Source: Candidatus Gottesmanbacteria bacterium RBG_16_52_11 (GTDB lineage: Bacteria > Patescibacteriota > Microgenomatia > UBA10105 > UBA927). Taken from it: a stretch of DNA of 41,904 bases. The translations under genes were made by a program, and so were the position numbers. The stretch is taken from contig MFJD01000001.1 in NCBI GenBank assembly GCA_001779095.1, positions 70,558-112,461 on the forward strand, written 5' to 3'. Shown here in pieces: positions 16,682 through 25,709 of this stretch. Each line of letters begins with the position of its first letter. Positions within the stretch are counted from its first letter, which is position 1. The notes beneath the pieces are model-generated. The model was given only the letters and a program-made list of their open reading frames with translations, was not told where the DNA came from and ran no database searches.

Positions 16682-16710
16682 GTTCGCGGGATAGCGGTCT
16701 AATGAAGAAC
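16682..16710. repeat. CGCGGG hairpin element, variant copy (GTTC/GAAC stem)
   Basis: GTTC and GAAC flank a 21-base interior beginning GCGGGATAG. Compared with GCTC/GAGC at 18709 the stem has changed on both sides, a compensatory pair, which supports a selected RNA or DNA hairpin. Confidence 0.4.
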
Positions 16711-16813
16711 ACTCACTCAGCGAATAGGTAAGTATACCATAAATTCTGACCGTCGCGCAATATGCTATAGGATACTGTTAAGCATGAAGCGTCGCATATC
16801 TGTATATACATTT

Positions 16814-16874
16814 GCTCCGCGGGATGGTCTCCTTCGCTAAGATGCTTCGGCGGACGACACGGCGACGTTAGAAC
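16814..16874. repeat. CGCGGG hairpin element, expanded copy
   Basis: It begins GCTCCGCGGGATGG and ends GCGACGTTAGAAC like the compact copies, but carries about 34 extra bases in the middle that contain CTTCG twice in a local inverted arrangement. The closing stem GCTC/GAAC has one mismatch. Confidence 0.4.
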
Positions 16875-16998
16875 CTAGTATTACATTAAAATGCACTATA
16901 TTATCCTATAATAATTGTCTGTCTAAGCATTAAAGAGTGTTTGAAAGTATTGTTTCGGATGACTTTATGGTACTATCTGGCTAAATCTGCCCAAAAGT

Positions 16999-18690
16999 AT
17001 GTTAATCAACTTTCTTTTGGCTATTATTTTTACCGGATTTATTATTCCTCCAAAAATTTCTCTGGCTTTAGACGTAAACCTCAATAGAATTAATTTGGTT
17101 TCAACTCCAACACCAGCCACATCCCAGACCCGAACGATAATAGTATTAACTCCTACTCCAACTCCTGTCCCTACCCCCACCCTTACCCCCGCCTCTACTC
17201 TTCGAAGGATTAATACAAATGAGTCATTGATAACTCCATCAACAGTTCAGAGTAAAACAACCATAAATATACAAGTAAGTCCGGCTCCGACACAGATAAT
17301 TAAAAGAGAATTTATCCCCAATGCAACCCCATCGATGTCATTCCAAAAGACCAGCTTGTCGGCAATTGCTTCTGCCGCTTCTTCCCTGGGAATAATAACT
17401 AACTCAGAAACTGCGACGCGCGAAGGAAAGCTCGTGGACGTATTTACAGCTCAGGAAAAATTGAAATTATTCGGATTTATTCCTATAACAAGCCGAGTTG
17501 AATTTGAAATTGATCAAGAAACTAACGGACTCAGAAGAATACATCGACCGTGGTGGAGCTTTCTGGCAATTAAACCCGACTGGGGTACATTTTTCCAAAA
17601 AGTCGGACCAAACCTCACCATTACTGATGTTACCTGGGATAAAAAATCGTATCATGCAGGCGATACGGCTAATATACATTTTAAAATAAAAAATACCGGA
17701 ACGAAGTATTTTCTTGGCCATTATGATGTAGTTTGGCGGGAAGGGGAAAAACCGTTGGGATATAAAGAAGATTTCTATACATCCCTTGAACCGGGAGAAA
17801 GTGTTGATTTTCTTTATTTTCAACCATGGTCATACGAGTGTGATAAACCTATTTTCCTGGAAATCGACGAAAAGAATGAAATAAAAGAAACTGATAAATC
17901 TGATAACGTTTGGCAGGGTGTCACGCACTGTGCTCCGACAACCGGACCGGACCTGACCGTGAACCAACTAAAAATGAATAATTCTTTTTATCCGTATACA
18001 GAAAAACGTATTGGAGTTCAAAATAACGTTAAGTATGTCATACAAAATATCGGGACCGATGTATCGGTGAAAACCCGGGCGCTTATGAGAACGACAGGTG
18101 GTCAGTATCTGGCGCTAATTGATGTCCCGCCATTGGCGCCTTCTTTGCAGTTTACTGGAGAGGTTCATTACACGCCGAATGATTGTAATCCCATTGAGCT
18201 TCTCATTGATACGGAAAATAAGAATACAGAACCGAATGAGGACAATAACTATGCTGTAGAGTCGCCCGAAATAGTGGATCACTGTAAAAAGGGTCCGGAT
18301 ATGTCTTTCGGTATTCACTACTATACACTGAAAGACGGTTCAGGATTCAAACCTCATCAGAACGGCGAACCGCTTCTGTTTCAGGTAGAATTATTAAATT
18401 CTGCGACAGATCAAACGTGGGGTTGTGCTCATAATGTCACACTGGCGGTATATGAAGATGACAAATTATTTTCGACTTTTAACGAAGGGAATTTTGGGTT
18501 TGGAGATAACTGTCCTAAAAGCGGAGGGGTAGGCGGTACCTATGATCACCCGACGTCAAACAAAACGCAGAAATTTTGGTATCCTGCCAAATGCGGGGCG
18601 ACGCTAAGTTTTGTTATTGATCCGGATATCACATTTTCAGATATCGATAGATCCAACAACACCTGGTCCCAGCCTATTGAGTGTCAATAA
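16999..18690 (+). CDS. secreted surface protein with CARDB domains and Thr-Pro linker
   Basis: This 563-residue protein has a signal peptide (about 1-24), a low-complexity Thr/Pro linker (about 35-65, TPTPTPVPTPTLTP), an intermediate helical part and then three repeated beta domains. Each starts with a hydrophobic PDLT- or PNLT-like strand and ends in a D/N-rich calcium-type turn: NEIKETDKSDNVW, NKNTEPNEDNNYA and FSDIDRSNNTW. This is the CARDB / APHP type adhesion-module pattern. Six to eight Cys residues could form disulfides. It is probably cell-surface exposed, anchored or released; the partner is unknown. It is monocistronic and convergent with the DUF305 gene. Confidence 0.8.
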   Translation: MLINFLLAIIFTGFIIPPKISLALDVNLNRINLVSTPTPATSQTRTIIVLTPTPTPVPTPTLTPASTLRRINTNESLITPSTVQSKTTINIQVSPAPTQIIKREFIPNATPSMSFQKTSLSAIASAASSLGIITNSETATREGKLVDVFTAQEKLKLFGFIPITSRVEFEIDQETNGLRRIHRPWWSFLAIKPDWGTFFQKVGPNLTITDVTWDKKSYHAGDTANIHFKIKNTGTKYFLGHYDVVWREGEKPLGYKEDFYTSLEPGESVDFLYFQPWSYECDKPIFLEIDEKNEIKETDKSDNVWQGVTHCAPTTGPDLTVNQLKMNNSFYPYTEKRIGVQNNVKYVIQNIGTDVSVKTRALMRTTGGQYLALIDVPPLAPSLQFTGEVHYTPNDCNPIELLIDTENKNTEPNEDNNYAVESPEIVDHCKKGPDMSFGIHYYTLKDGSGFKPHQNGEPLLFQVELLNSATDQTWGCAHNVTLAVYEDDKLFSTFNEGNFGFGDNCPKSGGVGGTYDHPTSNKTQKFWYPAKCGATLSFVIDPDITFSDIDRSNNTWSQPIECQ

Positions 18691-18708
18691 CCACGATACA
18701 ATAATAAT

Positions 18709-18735
18709 GCTCCGCGGGATAGACGATGTTAGAGC
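18709..18735. repeat. 27-base CGCGGG hairpin element, copy 3
   Basis: GCTC and GAGC flank a 19-base interior (CGCGGGATAGACG, ATGTTA). It lies between convergent stops at 18690 and 18759, with A/T-rich flanks on both sides (ATAAT, TATTTT), so it could act as a bidirectional terminator. Confidence 0.5.
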
Positions 18736-18758
18736 GTATTTTACAGATTTTATATGGA

Positions 18759-19376
18759 TCAACTCTGAAGCCATAAACGCATCTGTTCAATCTCTGTTTC
18801 TTGTGCCTTGATAATATTTTGACCTAATTGTTTCATTTCTGGTCGATCTGTTCCGGACAACAACATCTGAGCCATCATTACAGCCATTTGATGGTGCGGA
18901 ATCATTTCTTGCAGAAAAGCGGTATCAAAATCTTCAGCATTTTCCAAATATTCTATATCTGCATTTTCACCGCCCATCATACCTCCATGCATCATGCCCC
19001 GTCCCATACCCATTCTAGATGAAGAATCTATCGGCACGTCGATTCCGTACCATTCTTTATACCAAGATTGCATTTGAGTTATTTCCTGAGATTGACTCGT
19101 GATGATCGCGTCAGCCAAAGTTAATATCTCTGAGCGTTGGGAGCGTTTTTTAGCCAGTTCTGCCATTTCAATAGCACCCTCATGGTGAGGAATCATTTGT
19201 TCAATAAAATGTTTATCCAGGTTGCTATTCATGGGTGCTCCAATTCCCTGTCGCAAACCCATCATCCGCATGACACCCACATTATTGGTGTTAACGCTAT
19301 TGGCTATGAAGAAAGCTGTTATCAAGCTGCCCACTAATAAACCTATAACAGCGTATAGAAAAAGCTGACTTTTCAT
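18759..19376 (-). CDS. DUF305 family membrane-anchored protein (copper-associated)
   Basis: A 205-residue protein with one N-terminal membrane anchor (about 5-25) and two tandem DUF305 halves. Each half has the family motif: EQMIPHHEGAIEMAELA (59-75) and QEMIPHHQMAVMMAQML (156-172). A Met- and Gly-rich loop (RMGMGRGMMHGGMMGG, 121-136) joins them. DUF305 proteins are ferritin-like four-helix proteins, and copper-binding relatives such as cyanobacterial CopM are known. The His pairs plus Met-rich loop suggest periplasmic copper binding. Its position at the edge of the copper island supports this. It is convergent with the CARDB protein and divergent to the DsbA-like gene. Confidence 0.9.
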   Translation of the reverse strand: MKSQLFLYAVIGLLVGSLITAFFIANSVNTNNVGVMRMMGLRQGIGAPMNSNLDKHFIEQMIPHHEGAIEMAELAKKRSQRSEILTLADAIITSQSQEITQMQSWYKEWYGIDVPIDSSSRMGMGRGMMHGGMMGGENADIEYLENAEDFDTAFLQEMIPHHQMAVMMAQMLLSGTDRPEMKQLGQNIIKAQETEIEQMRLWLQS

Positions 19377-19513
19377 CAGTAGCAGAATAACAGTTTTTAA
19401 GTCGTAATTACAACTGTATTTCTCAGAAATGCGGCATAACTATGAATTGCTAAATTAGAATGCGCCTGAGAATTCATTAAATCTTCATGTTTGTTTTGTT
19501 AAGGTAATTCCAT

Positions 19514-20293
19514 ATGCAAAACGCTACACCACAGCCTCAACCCTTCAATACGATGCCCGTGATGGTGACACTCCTCATATTGGCTTCATTTTTTCTGGGT
19601 TCGCTGTGGACGAAAGTGCAGATATTGGAGAAAAGCGGCTTACGGGCACAAGCCACAGCGCCGGTGCCGACGGACGATAATCAACCGTCCGGCAATGTGT
19701 TACCCGTTGATGCTCAGCCTCCGGCAGTCCAACCGGCTACAAAAAAACCTGTCATTACCGGTGACGATTATTTTCGGGGTAATAAAAACGCAAAAGTCAC
19801 TCTCGTAGAATATTCTGACCTGGAATGTCCGTTCTGCAAACGTTTCCACCCGACGATGAAGCAAGTAATAGAGGAGTATGGTGATAAGGTGAAATGGGTA
19901 TACAGGCATTATCCGCTTTCATTCCATGCGAACGCCCAAAAAGAGGCGGAAGCAACAGAGTGCGCCGGGAAACTTGGCGGCAATGATGCATTCTGGAAAT
20001 ATGTCGATGCCATCCTCGACCGAACAACGTCAAACGGTACGGGTTTTGCACTCGATCAGTTGGCACCGCTTGCGAAAGAGTTGGGATTGAACAGTACCAA
20101 GTTTCAATCCTGTCTGGACTCCGGAGAATTTACCCAGAAAGTTAAAGATGAGATCGCCACCGGTTCCCAGGAAGGTGTTACTGGTACTCCCGGCACAATC
20201 ATTATTGATGCTTCAGGCAATACACAACTTATTCCCGGAGCCCTGCCATTTGAACAGGTGAAACCTATTATTGATAATGCTTTATCCGTCTAG
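19514..20293 (+). CDS. DsbA-like thiol:disulfide oxidoreductase
   Basis: A 259-residue protein with an N-terminal membrane anchor (about 15-32), a Pro-rich linker (to about 80) and a thioredoxin-like domain with an inserted helical region. The active site is CPFC (Cys105-Cys108) in YSDLECPFCKRFHP; the cis-Pro loop is GVTGTPGTIIID. This is the DsbA/BdbD-type oxidase pattern. It would introduce disulfides into exported proteins. The CcdA-like protein on the opposite strand could exchange electrons with it or with a related partner. It is convergent with DUF5676 (2 bases between stops). An A/T-rich promoter region lies upstream. Its role in the copper island is inference. Confidence 0.93.
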   Translation: MQNATPQPQPFNTMPVMVTLLILASFFLGSLWTKVQILEKSGLRAQATAPVPTDDNQPSGNVLPVDAQPPAVQPATKKPVITGDDYFRGNKNAKVTLVEYSDLECPFCKRFHPTMKQVIEEYGDKVKWVYRHYPLSFHANAQKEAEATECAGKLGGNDAFWKYVDAILDRTTSNGTGFALDQLAPLAKELGLNSTKFQSCLDSGEFTQKVKDEIATGSQEGVTGTPGTIIIDASGNTQLIPGALPFEQVKPIIDNALSV

Positions 20294-20295
20294 TG

Positions 20296-20562
20296 TTATT
20301 TCTTCACAAATGAATTATAGAAATAAGCGAAAACGTAACCGATCGCCCAGCCGCCGGCTCCCGATGTAAAAAGCCCCACAAGAAACGACACCGGTGTGAT
20401 ACTAGTATTCGAGAACTCTGACAACGTGACACCGTGAAACCATGTTCGGGCGATGCTTAATACCATATCAGGAAATAGCAAGACTGATAAAGCGCAAACA
20501 AGGTAGATCACTCCGACTGTTAATGCGGCAGCGTTCGCGGTGGCTAATGGATGATGCTTCAT
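20296..20562 (-). CDS. DUF5676 family membrane protein
   Basis: An 88-residue protein with two transmembrane helices (about 10-35 and 57-82). It fits DUF5676: an N-terminal ANAAALTVGVIYLVCALSVLLFPD, a loop WFHGVTLSEF, and a second helix SFLVGLFTSGAGGWAIGYVFAYFYN. These small membrane proteins are common next to heavy-metal ATPase genes. A Shine-Dalgarno AGGAGGTGA lies inside the end of the CcdA gene, 5 bases upstream in the same transcript, so translation is probably coupled. It is the last gene of the minus-strand copper operon. Function unknown. Confidence 0.82.
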   Translation of the reverse strand: MKHHPLATANAAALTVGVIYLVCALSVLLFPDMVLSIARTWFHGVTLSEFSNTSITPVSFLVGLFTSGAGGWAIGYVFAYFYNSFVKK

Positions 20563-20567
20563 ATATT

Positions 20568-21383
20568 TTATTCACCTCCTTTTCTTGCTTGTCGAATGGC
20601 AAATACAATAAACACCAACGCATCGATTATTATCAGTATATCGAATAACGGATTTTGAAATCTCTCCGAAAGCGTGTAAATGAGCGTTCGGAGAGATTTA
20701 CCGAATTCCATGCTGGAGTCCATCTGTATCTTTCCTGCCAGTGCCAGGATTGAGATGATTACCGCTGAAGCCATAAACGTCACAGCAGCTAATATTTTCA
20801 GAGGTTTCTCAACATTCTTTTTCACCTTATATAAATACTGGTTTGTGATCCGTTCGTAGAACAAGGACAGGAAAAAAAGCGGAAATACAATACCCATGAC
20901 ATAGACGACTGACACAATCAGTGATGACAGGAAAGTCGGTGAAAGTGTGGAAAGTGTGATGGCGGCAAACAAAACCGGAGCACAACAGGATGACGTGATG
21001 CCGGAAAAAAATCCCAGGATGTATGTTGACACAACATTCGTTTCCTTGGGCATTGTGTAATGCGGAAGTGGTAGCATGAGTTTGATATCCAACAGCGTCA
21101 TCAAACCAACGAGAAACATGACGAGCGCTCCGACTAGATAGACAGTCGTATGATAATCATTGAAAAACGATACGATGAACCGGAAACCGAGAGCAACCGG
21201 TATCAATACCGTACCCAAACCCAGTGCAAACACCAGGGTTAAGAATACAACCCGGCTTTTTTCCTTAAAGATCGTTCCTAAATACGAAGGAAACAGAAAC
21301 GTGATGCAACACGGGGCAAATAGGGCCACCATGCCACCAATAAACGAAGCCGTCAGTGATACACCAAGAAACAGGTTATTCAT
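20568..21383 (-). CDS. CcdA/DsbD-type transmembrane electron-transfer protein
   Basis: A 271-residue polytopic protein with six helices. The first cytoplasmic-side motif ALFAPCCITFLFPSYL (about 21-36) and the second GITSSCCAPVLFAAIT carry the paired cysteines of CcdA/DsbD-type proteins, which pass reducing equivalents from cytoplasmic thioredoxin across the membrane. Here both motifs contain adjacent CC pairs rather than a single Cys. The DsbA-like and DUF1573 genes are close, suggesting periplasmic thiol control of copper or protein ligands. The start at 21383 gives MNNLFLGVSLTASF; no strong Shine-Dalgarno. The 3' half of the gene holds a perfect 13-bp inverted repeat. Confidence 0.85.
   Translation of the reverse strand: MNNLFLGVSLTASFIGGMVALFAPCCITFLFPSYLGTIFKEKSRVVFLTLVFALGLGTVLIPVALGFRFIVSFFNDYHTTVYLVGALVMFLVGLMTLLDIKLMLPLPHYTMPKETNVVSTYILGFFSGITSSCCAPVLFAAITLSTLSPTFLSSLIVSVVYVMGIVFPLFFLSLFYERITNQYLYKVKKNVEKPLKILAAVTFMASAVIISILALAGKIQMDSSMEFGKSLRTLIYTLSERFQNPLFDILIIIDALVFIVFAIRQARKGGE
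20658..20699. repeat. 13-bp perfect inverted repeat inside the ccdA-like gene
   Basis: AAATCTCTCCGAA (20658-20670) is repeated inverted at 20687-20699, with a 16-base loop. It lies within codons for the CcdA-like C-terminal half, so the protein must tolerate it. Confidence 0.7.
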
Positions 21384-21435
21384 AGTTCGACACGCTCACT
21401 ATGAATCCTGAATGAAATTGAAGGATTCATAAATC

Positions 21436-21969
21436 TTATTCCACAAATGTTTTGATGGAAAACGTCAGCTGTGGATTAGCGGGGTCGTTGGTTTTGAGGT
21501 ATACAGACCGCGAGATATCGCCTTTTACCGGCATAATTTTCGGTTCGTAAATTACCGAAACGGTTGCCGACTGTCCCGGGTTTACCGTACCTGTCCAGCT
21601 GTTTTTGTCATGCATACTGACTGCAGGACTTTTAGTACCGTCTATAGTCACTTGTCCGCTAGTACAATCACATGACGAAGATATGCCATAAAACACCAGA
21701 GGTTTTGTGCCTGTATTTTTAACAGTAAAGTCGGTTATTTTCGTATCGTTTACGCTCATCATCCCGATATCCTTAGACGCAGCATCGACTTGCGCTGCCG
21801 GCTTCTCTGTATCGGTTAGATTATACTGGACAACGTTTGTACCGGGATCTGCCTTACTTTCTCCCACTGCTACGTAACCGATAAGGATAATTATGACCAC
21901 CAATAATCCGCCGATAAGCCACATCATGATTTTATCGGCATCGGTTGACTGCTTATGTTTTTGCTTCAT
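21436..21969 (-). CDS. DUF1573 domain exported protein
   Basis: This 177-residue protein has an N-terminal anchor (about 15-36) and an immunoglobulin-like DUF1573 domain: FTVKNTGTKPLVFYGISSSCDCTSGQV, then PGQSATVSVIYEPKIMPVKGDISRSVYLKTNDPANPQLTFSIK. The SSCDCTSG pair of cysteines is typical of the family and may bind metal or be redox active. It sits 9 bases after the CsoR-like gene and 52 bases before the CcdA-like gene, within the copper operon. Combined with CcdA- and DsbA-like genes, periplasmic copper or thiol handling is a reasonable inference. An upstream GGAGG Shine-Dalgarno is present. Confidence 0.88.
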   Translation of the reverse strand: MKQKHKQSTDADKIMMWLIGGLLVVIIILIGYVAVGESKADPGTNVVQYNLTDTEKPAAQVDAASKDIGMMSVNDTKITDFTVKNTGTKPLVFYGISSSCDCTSGQVTIDGTKSPAVSMHDKNSWTGTVNPGQSATVSVIYEPKIMPVKGDISRSVYLKTNDPANPQLTFSIKTFVE

Positions 21970-21978
21970 ATACGCCTC

Positions 21979-22242
21979 CTACGGGATTTGCGAATATTTA
22001 TAAACGGTTTCAATTTCTCGACATATTTCTTTAGTATTTCCCGGCTTCAATAGCTTCCTCAAACAAACTTTTATGTGATATTCCAAAATCAGCTTGTTGG
22101 TCTTTTGAATTATTCTCTGTGCCTCCCGGGCTACCTGGATAACATCACGGTCTTTACTCCCGGAACTAATCATCTCAATTCCCTGATCGACCAAGGACTT
22201 AGCGAGATTCAGATGATTTATGACATCTGATTTCGCAGACAT
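21979..22242 (-). CDS. CsoR/RcnR-like metal-sensing repressor, first metal Cys replaced
   Basis: An 87-residue protein whose core VINHLNLAKSLVDQGIEMIS ... ILEYHIKVCLRKLL matches the helical CsoR/RcnR family. His56 and Cys60 correspond to the second-helix metal ligands of CsoR. The first-helix Cys (in RxCpD) is absent: the place reads SKDRDVIQV. It would therefore bind copper differently, or not at all, or sense another cue. The start at 22242 overlaps the CopA stop region (TAATATG), so it is coupled to CopA translation. An upstream in-frame start (22287) inside copA is less likely. Regulation of the operon from within it is plausible. Confidence 0.65.
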   Translation of the reverse strand: MSAKSDVINHLNLAKSLVDQGIEMISSGSKDRDVIQVAREAQRIIQKTNKLILEYHIKVCLRKLLKPGNTKEICREIETVYKYSQIP

Positions 22243-22243
22243 A

Positions 22244-25200
22244 TTAATTCGTCTGACTGATTTTTGCAGTGATTGGTATTTTTTCAAACGTTGAATTATT
22301 TATAAAGTGATACGAATCAACCGGGCTTTCCGTCTGAGCAAGAATACCGACAATTTTCATTGAGCGTATGCCGAAGAAATCGTCAATCGTATCACCGATA
22401 TTCGTAAAAAGCTTTTCTTCACGCATCATAGCTGCTTCTTTTGTTCCCAAAACCATTTCGTCAGTGCTTAAAACCGGAGTACCTTCAGCTATTATCCAAT
22501 CAGCTGGCAATTCGCTAACTTCTGAAAATAGTTTTGGATCACTCCCGGAAAAGTTCAGTTTTAACTGATGCGAGGTGATAAAGCCGGTATAGTTTTGCGA
22601 AACTGGTAAGGTTTCCGTTTTACCCATACCCTGTTTCTCAGAAGCCATGGCGCTACTTAGTCTTCCGAATTCAATAAAAACCAGAGTAAAGATAACAGCC
22701 ATGGCGAATGGGGCGAACCTGGATACCCAATTATTTTTCCCCGGCCTGAAATATCGGAGGGTTAGTGAATTAGTGACAACCGAAACCGAAGAAAGAGCCA
22801 TGGCAAGCCCGGCAAGTTCAGGTTTGAGTACCAAACCCAATCCGGCAAAGACACGCGCAGCAATCGGTATACCTATCACGTTGTAGAAAAGGGCAAAGAA
22901 CATATTTTGTTTAATCTTGGACATAGTTTGCCGCGACAAATCAAATGCCGTAACTACATCCCGGAGGTCATTTTTGATAATGACGATACCACCTGTTTCC
23001 ATGGCTACATCAGTTCCCGAACCCATAGCAATACCGATGTCAGCCTGAGCCAATGCTGGAGCATCGTTGATGCCATCACCGACCATCGCCACCCTGATAC
23101 CTTTCTCTTGGATCTTTTTCACTTCATTGGCTTTGTCCTGCGGTAAAACTTCCGCAAGAATATTTGTTATCCCAACCTGGGATGCGATGGCTTTAGCTGT
23201 CCGCTCGTTATCGCCGGTTATCATATATACTTCAATTCCTCTCTTTTGGAGCGCGGCAACAGCTTCTTTTGATGTCTCTTTTACGGTATCGGCTACGGCC
23301 ACGATTCCTAATACTTTATCTGATTTTGCCAGAATCATGGCAGTTTTTCCCTGTTCTTCAAGTCGTGTTAATTTACGGTTATATTGTTCAATATCAAGAC
23401 CGGCAACATCGCTTATAAGCTTCCGGTTGCCGAAATAATATATTATTCCGTCAACTTCACCGGTTACGCCTTTTCCCGGAATTGCTTTAAAGTTTGTAAT
23501 ATCTTTTACAGGAATATTTTCTTCTTTGGAATATTCATAGATGGCCTCCGCTAATGGATGCTCTGATGATTTTTCCAAACTCGCAGAAATCATAATCAGA
23601 TCATCTTCATCCAACTCGCTAAGCGAAACAGTATCGGTTACTGACGGTTTCCCCTGAGTGAGTGTTCCTGTTTTATCAAACACTACGGCACCGACTTTGC
23701 AGGCGGATTCAAGTGGCTCTCCGCCCTTAATGAGTATTCCCTGCTGTGCTCCTTTTCCTGTACCGACCATGAGTGCCGTCGGGGTGGCAAGCCCGAGTGC
23801 ACACGGGCACGCAATAACTATGACTGCAGTAAATGCCATTAAAGCGAATGCCAACGTGCTGCCCAGCAAAAAGTACCAGACCAGAAATGTAATTATGGCT
23901 ATACCAATGACCGCCGGTACAAAGTAAGCTGAAATTTTGTCGGCGAACGCTTGAATCGGTGCTTTGGAGCCCTGGGCTTCCTCTATCAATCTGATTATTT
24001 GGGCGAGAGTGGTTTCGTTACCAACCCGAGTTGCTATAAATTCAAAGCTGCCGGTTTTATTGATCGTTGCACCGACAACAGTATCTCCGATGTTCTTCTC
24101 TACCGGGAGGCTTTCACCGGTAACCATGGACTCGTCAACTGCAGATGAGCCTTTCAGTATCTTACCATCAACCGGAATCTTCTCTCCCGGACGAACCAGG
24201 ATCGTGTCTCCGGTAACAACCTGATCTATGAGGATGTCTTGTGTCTGACCATCACGGATCACCCGAGCTGTTTTTGCCTGAAGTCCCATCAGTTTCTTGA
24301 TGGCGTCCGATGTTTGCCCCTTAGCCCGTTTTTCCAACCATTTCCCCAATAGTACGAAGGTTATCAAAAATGCAGCTGTTTCAAAATATAATTCTGGAAT
24401 TTTAGCACCACCCAGTCCGATTAGAGATCTATTTTGAACATAATAATTGATAAAGTTCAGTAAACTGTAAAAATACGCAGTTGATGTGCCTATCGCAATC
24501 AAACTGTCCATATTAAATGTTTTCATTCGGAGTGAAGACCACATGCCTTTATAGAATCCGGCTCCCATCCAGAACTGAACCGGTGTTGCCAGAATAAGTG
24601 ACGCAATTCCGATGTAAGGTAATAGAAAAACTCTACCCGGGAACCACGGAAAAAAGTCAAAAAACATGAAGTATAACATCGGCAGGCTAAGCATGAAACT
24701 GCGCAGGAATAAGTGAAACAGGTGACTGATTTCTGTTGACCGTTTGGCACTTTCGTCGATAGATTCGTTTTCCGGGATGATAGCTGCCTTATAGCCGGCT
24801 TTTTCGATAGCTTTAACCAGGTCCGTCGGAGTTGCGGCATGTTCGTCGAATACAACACTGGCTTTTTCCGCGGCAAAATTTACATTAGCCTGGGCAACAC
24901 CCGGCATTTTCTTCAGTGACCGTTCAATAAGGCCTGCACATGATGAGCAGTGCATACCCGAAATATCCAGTTTCATACGCTTTGGCGGTGATTTTTCTTC
25001 AGAATGCCCGAAAGTTTGAGGAGTACTAGTTGAATCCGAATGTATAGCAGTATCTGTGGGAGATTCAGTTTTTAGGGGAGGTGCCTGATTCCTGATTGTG
25101 CTCAACGAGCTAAAGATATTCAGAAAATCAGTAGTGGGGAATGCATCAGTCGTTGTTTCAATGGTGATTTTCAGCGGTTTTCCGTAACCGTAAACAGCAG

Positions 25201-25456
25201 CATCCGTGAAATTAGACGCGCCTGTTTGAGATTCGCCGTTTGCCATTGGTTTACTCTCATATCCTGCCCGTTTAATTGCCCCAAGAATATCCTGAACAGA
25301 TACCGTTTTTGGGTCCATCTGCATCATTGCAGTACCATCTTTGTGGTTTACCCGGATATCACTGACGCCATGCAATTCCTTGAGTTCTTCCGCAATCAGC
25401 ATTTCACATGACTGACAGTGCATTCCCGAGACTGTGAACGATAAATCCTTTTTCAT
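22244..25456 (-). CDS. copA: copper-translocating P1B-type ATPase (CopA) with two HMA domains and a C-terminal extension
   Basis: The protein has 1070 residues, longer than typical CopA (about 750-830). HMA1 has GMHCQSC (Cys14, Cys17) and HMA2 GMHCSSC (Cys170, Cys173), separated by a long low-complexity linker (about 71-160). The membrane part contains [10 protein letters not shown], the catalytic DKTGTLT, the hinge [20 protein letters not shown], and the later YN (FYNVIGIP) and [12 protein letters not shown] motifs of Cu(I) pumps. It exports Cu(I) using ATP. After the last helix ([14 protein letters not shown]) there is an extra 130-residue tail not known to me in this family. The ATG at 25456 begins right after a short leader; the CopZ-like gene is 27 bases upstream. 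Confidence 0.96.
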   Translation of the reverse strand: MKKDLSFTVSGMHCQSCEMLIAEELKELHGVSDIRVNHKDGTAMMQMDPKTVSVQDILGAIKRAGYESKPMANGESQTGASNFTDAAVYGYGKPLKITIETTTDAFPTTDFLNIFSSLSTIRNQAPPLKTESPTDTAIHSDSTSTPQTFGHSEEKSPPKRMKLDISGMHCSSCAGLIERSLKKMPGVAQANVNFAAEKASVVFDEHAATPTDLVKAIEKAGYKAAIIPENESIDESAKRSTEISHLFHLFLRSFMLSLPMLYFMFFDFFPWFPGRVFLLPYIGIASLILATPVQFWMGAGFYKGMWSSLRMKTFNMDSLIAIGTSTAYFYSLLNFINYYVQNRSLIGLGGAKIPELYFETAAFLITFVLLGKWLEKRAKGQTSDAIKKLMGLQAKTARVIRDGQTQDILIDQVVTGDTILVRPGEKIPVDGKILKGSSAVDESMVTGESLPVEKNIGDTVVGATINKTGSFEFIATRVGNETTLAQIIRLIEEAQGSKAPIQAFADKISAYFVPAVIGIAIITFLVWYFLLGSTLAFALMAFTAVIVIACPCALGLATPTALMVGTGKGAQQGILIKGGEPLESACKVGAVVFDKTGTLTQGKPSVTDTVSLSELDEDDLIMISASLEKSSEHPLAEAIYEYSKEENIPVKDITNFKAIPGKGVTGEVDGIIYYFGNRKLISDVAGLDIEQYNRKLTRLEEQGKTAMILAKSDKVLGIVAVADTVKETSKEAVAALQKRGIEVYMITGDNERTAKAIASQVGITNILAEVLPQDKANEVKKIQEKGIRVAMVGDGINDAPALAQADIGIAMGSGTDVAMETGGIVIIKNDLRDVVTAFDLSRQTMSKIKQNMFFALFYNVIGIPIAARVFAGLGLVLKPELAGLAMALSSVSVVTNSLTLRYFRPGKNNWVSRFAPFAMAVIFTLVFIEFGRLSSAMASEKQGMGKTETLPVSQNYTGFITSHQLKLNFSGSDPKLFSEVSELPADWIIAEGTPVLSTDEMVLGTKEAAMMREEKLFTNIGDTIDDFFGIRSMKIVGILAQTESPVDSYHFINNSTFEKIPITAKISQTN

Positions 25457-25483
25457 AAAAACCCCTTTTTCGGCGTTATAAGG

Positions 25484-25696
25484 TCAACTGACGCTTTCTA
25501 CGGTATAGAACGTACCCGACAGCGCTTCTGTGTATGCTTCCTTAGTAAATTTTGCTGCCACTGATACCCTGGCGACACCCTGCGGATCAACGGACAACAC
25601 ATTATATACGCCTTCCATGTGGGAGAGCATTCTGGTGATTAATTTGACACAAGCCCCGCACGTAATGCCTGATATTTTGATAGTCTGTTCGTTCAT
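25484..25696 (-). CDS. small heavy-metal-associated (HMA) protein, CopZ-like
   Basis: A 70-residue single HMA domain: MNEQTIKISGITCGACVKLI with metal-binding GITCGAC, then a ferredoxin-like fold (VSVDPQG-like VLSVDPQGVARVSVAAKF, KEAYTEALSGTFYTVESVS). It is a cytoplasmic copper chaperone candidate that could deliver Cu(I) to the HMA domains of CopA. A strong AAGGAGGGA Shine-Dalgarno supports the ATG at 25696; the frame continues into the upstream gene without a start signal. It lies between the SafE/cupredoxin fusion (13 bases upstream) and copA (27 bases downstream). Confidence 0.9.
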   Translation of the reverse strand: MNEQTIKISGITCGACVKLITRMLSHMEGVYNVLSVDPQGVARVSVAAKFTKEAYTEALSGTFYTVESVS

Positions 25697-25709
25697 ATGT
25701 CCCTCCTTT

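Larger units (their letters stand above)
16635..16998. other. divergent intergenic region typA / CARDB protein
   Basis: This 364-base interval has no credible gene. It contains the typA leader hairpin, two members of the CGCGGG hairpin family (16682-16710 and 16814-16874), and a TACTAT -10-like box (16971-16976) 22 bases before the start of the CARDB surface protein. Confidence 0.45.

Noticed and set aside
15793-16731. Long plus-strand open frame (312 codons) opposite typA
   Set aside because: It is entirely antisense to the highly conserved typA gene and its translation is low-complexity Ser-rich text without motifs.
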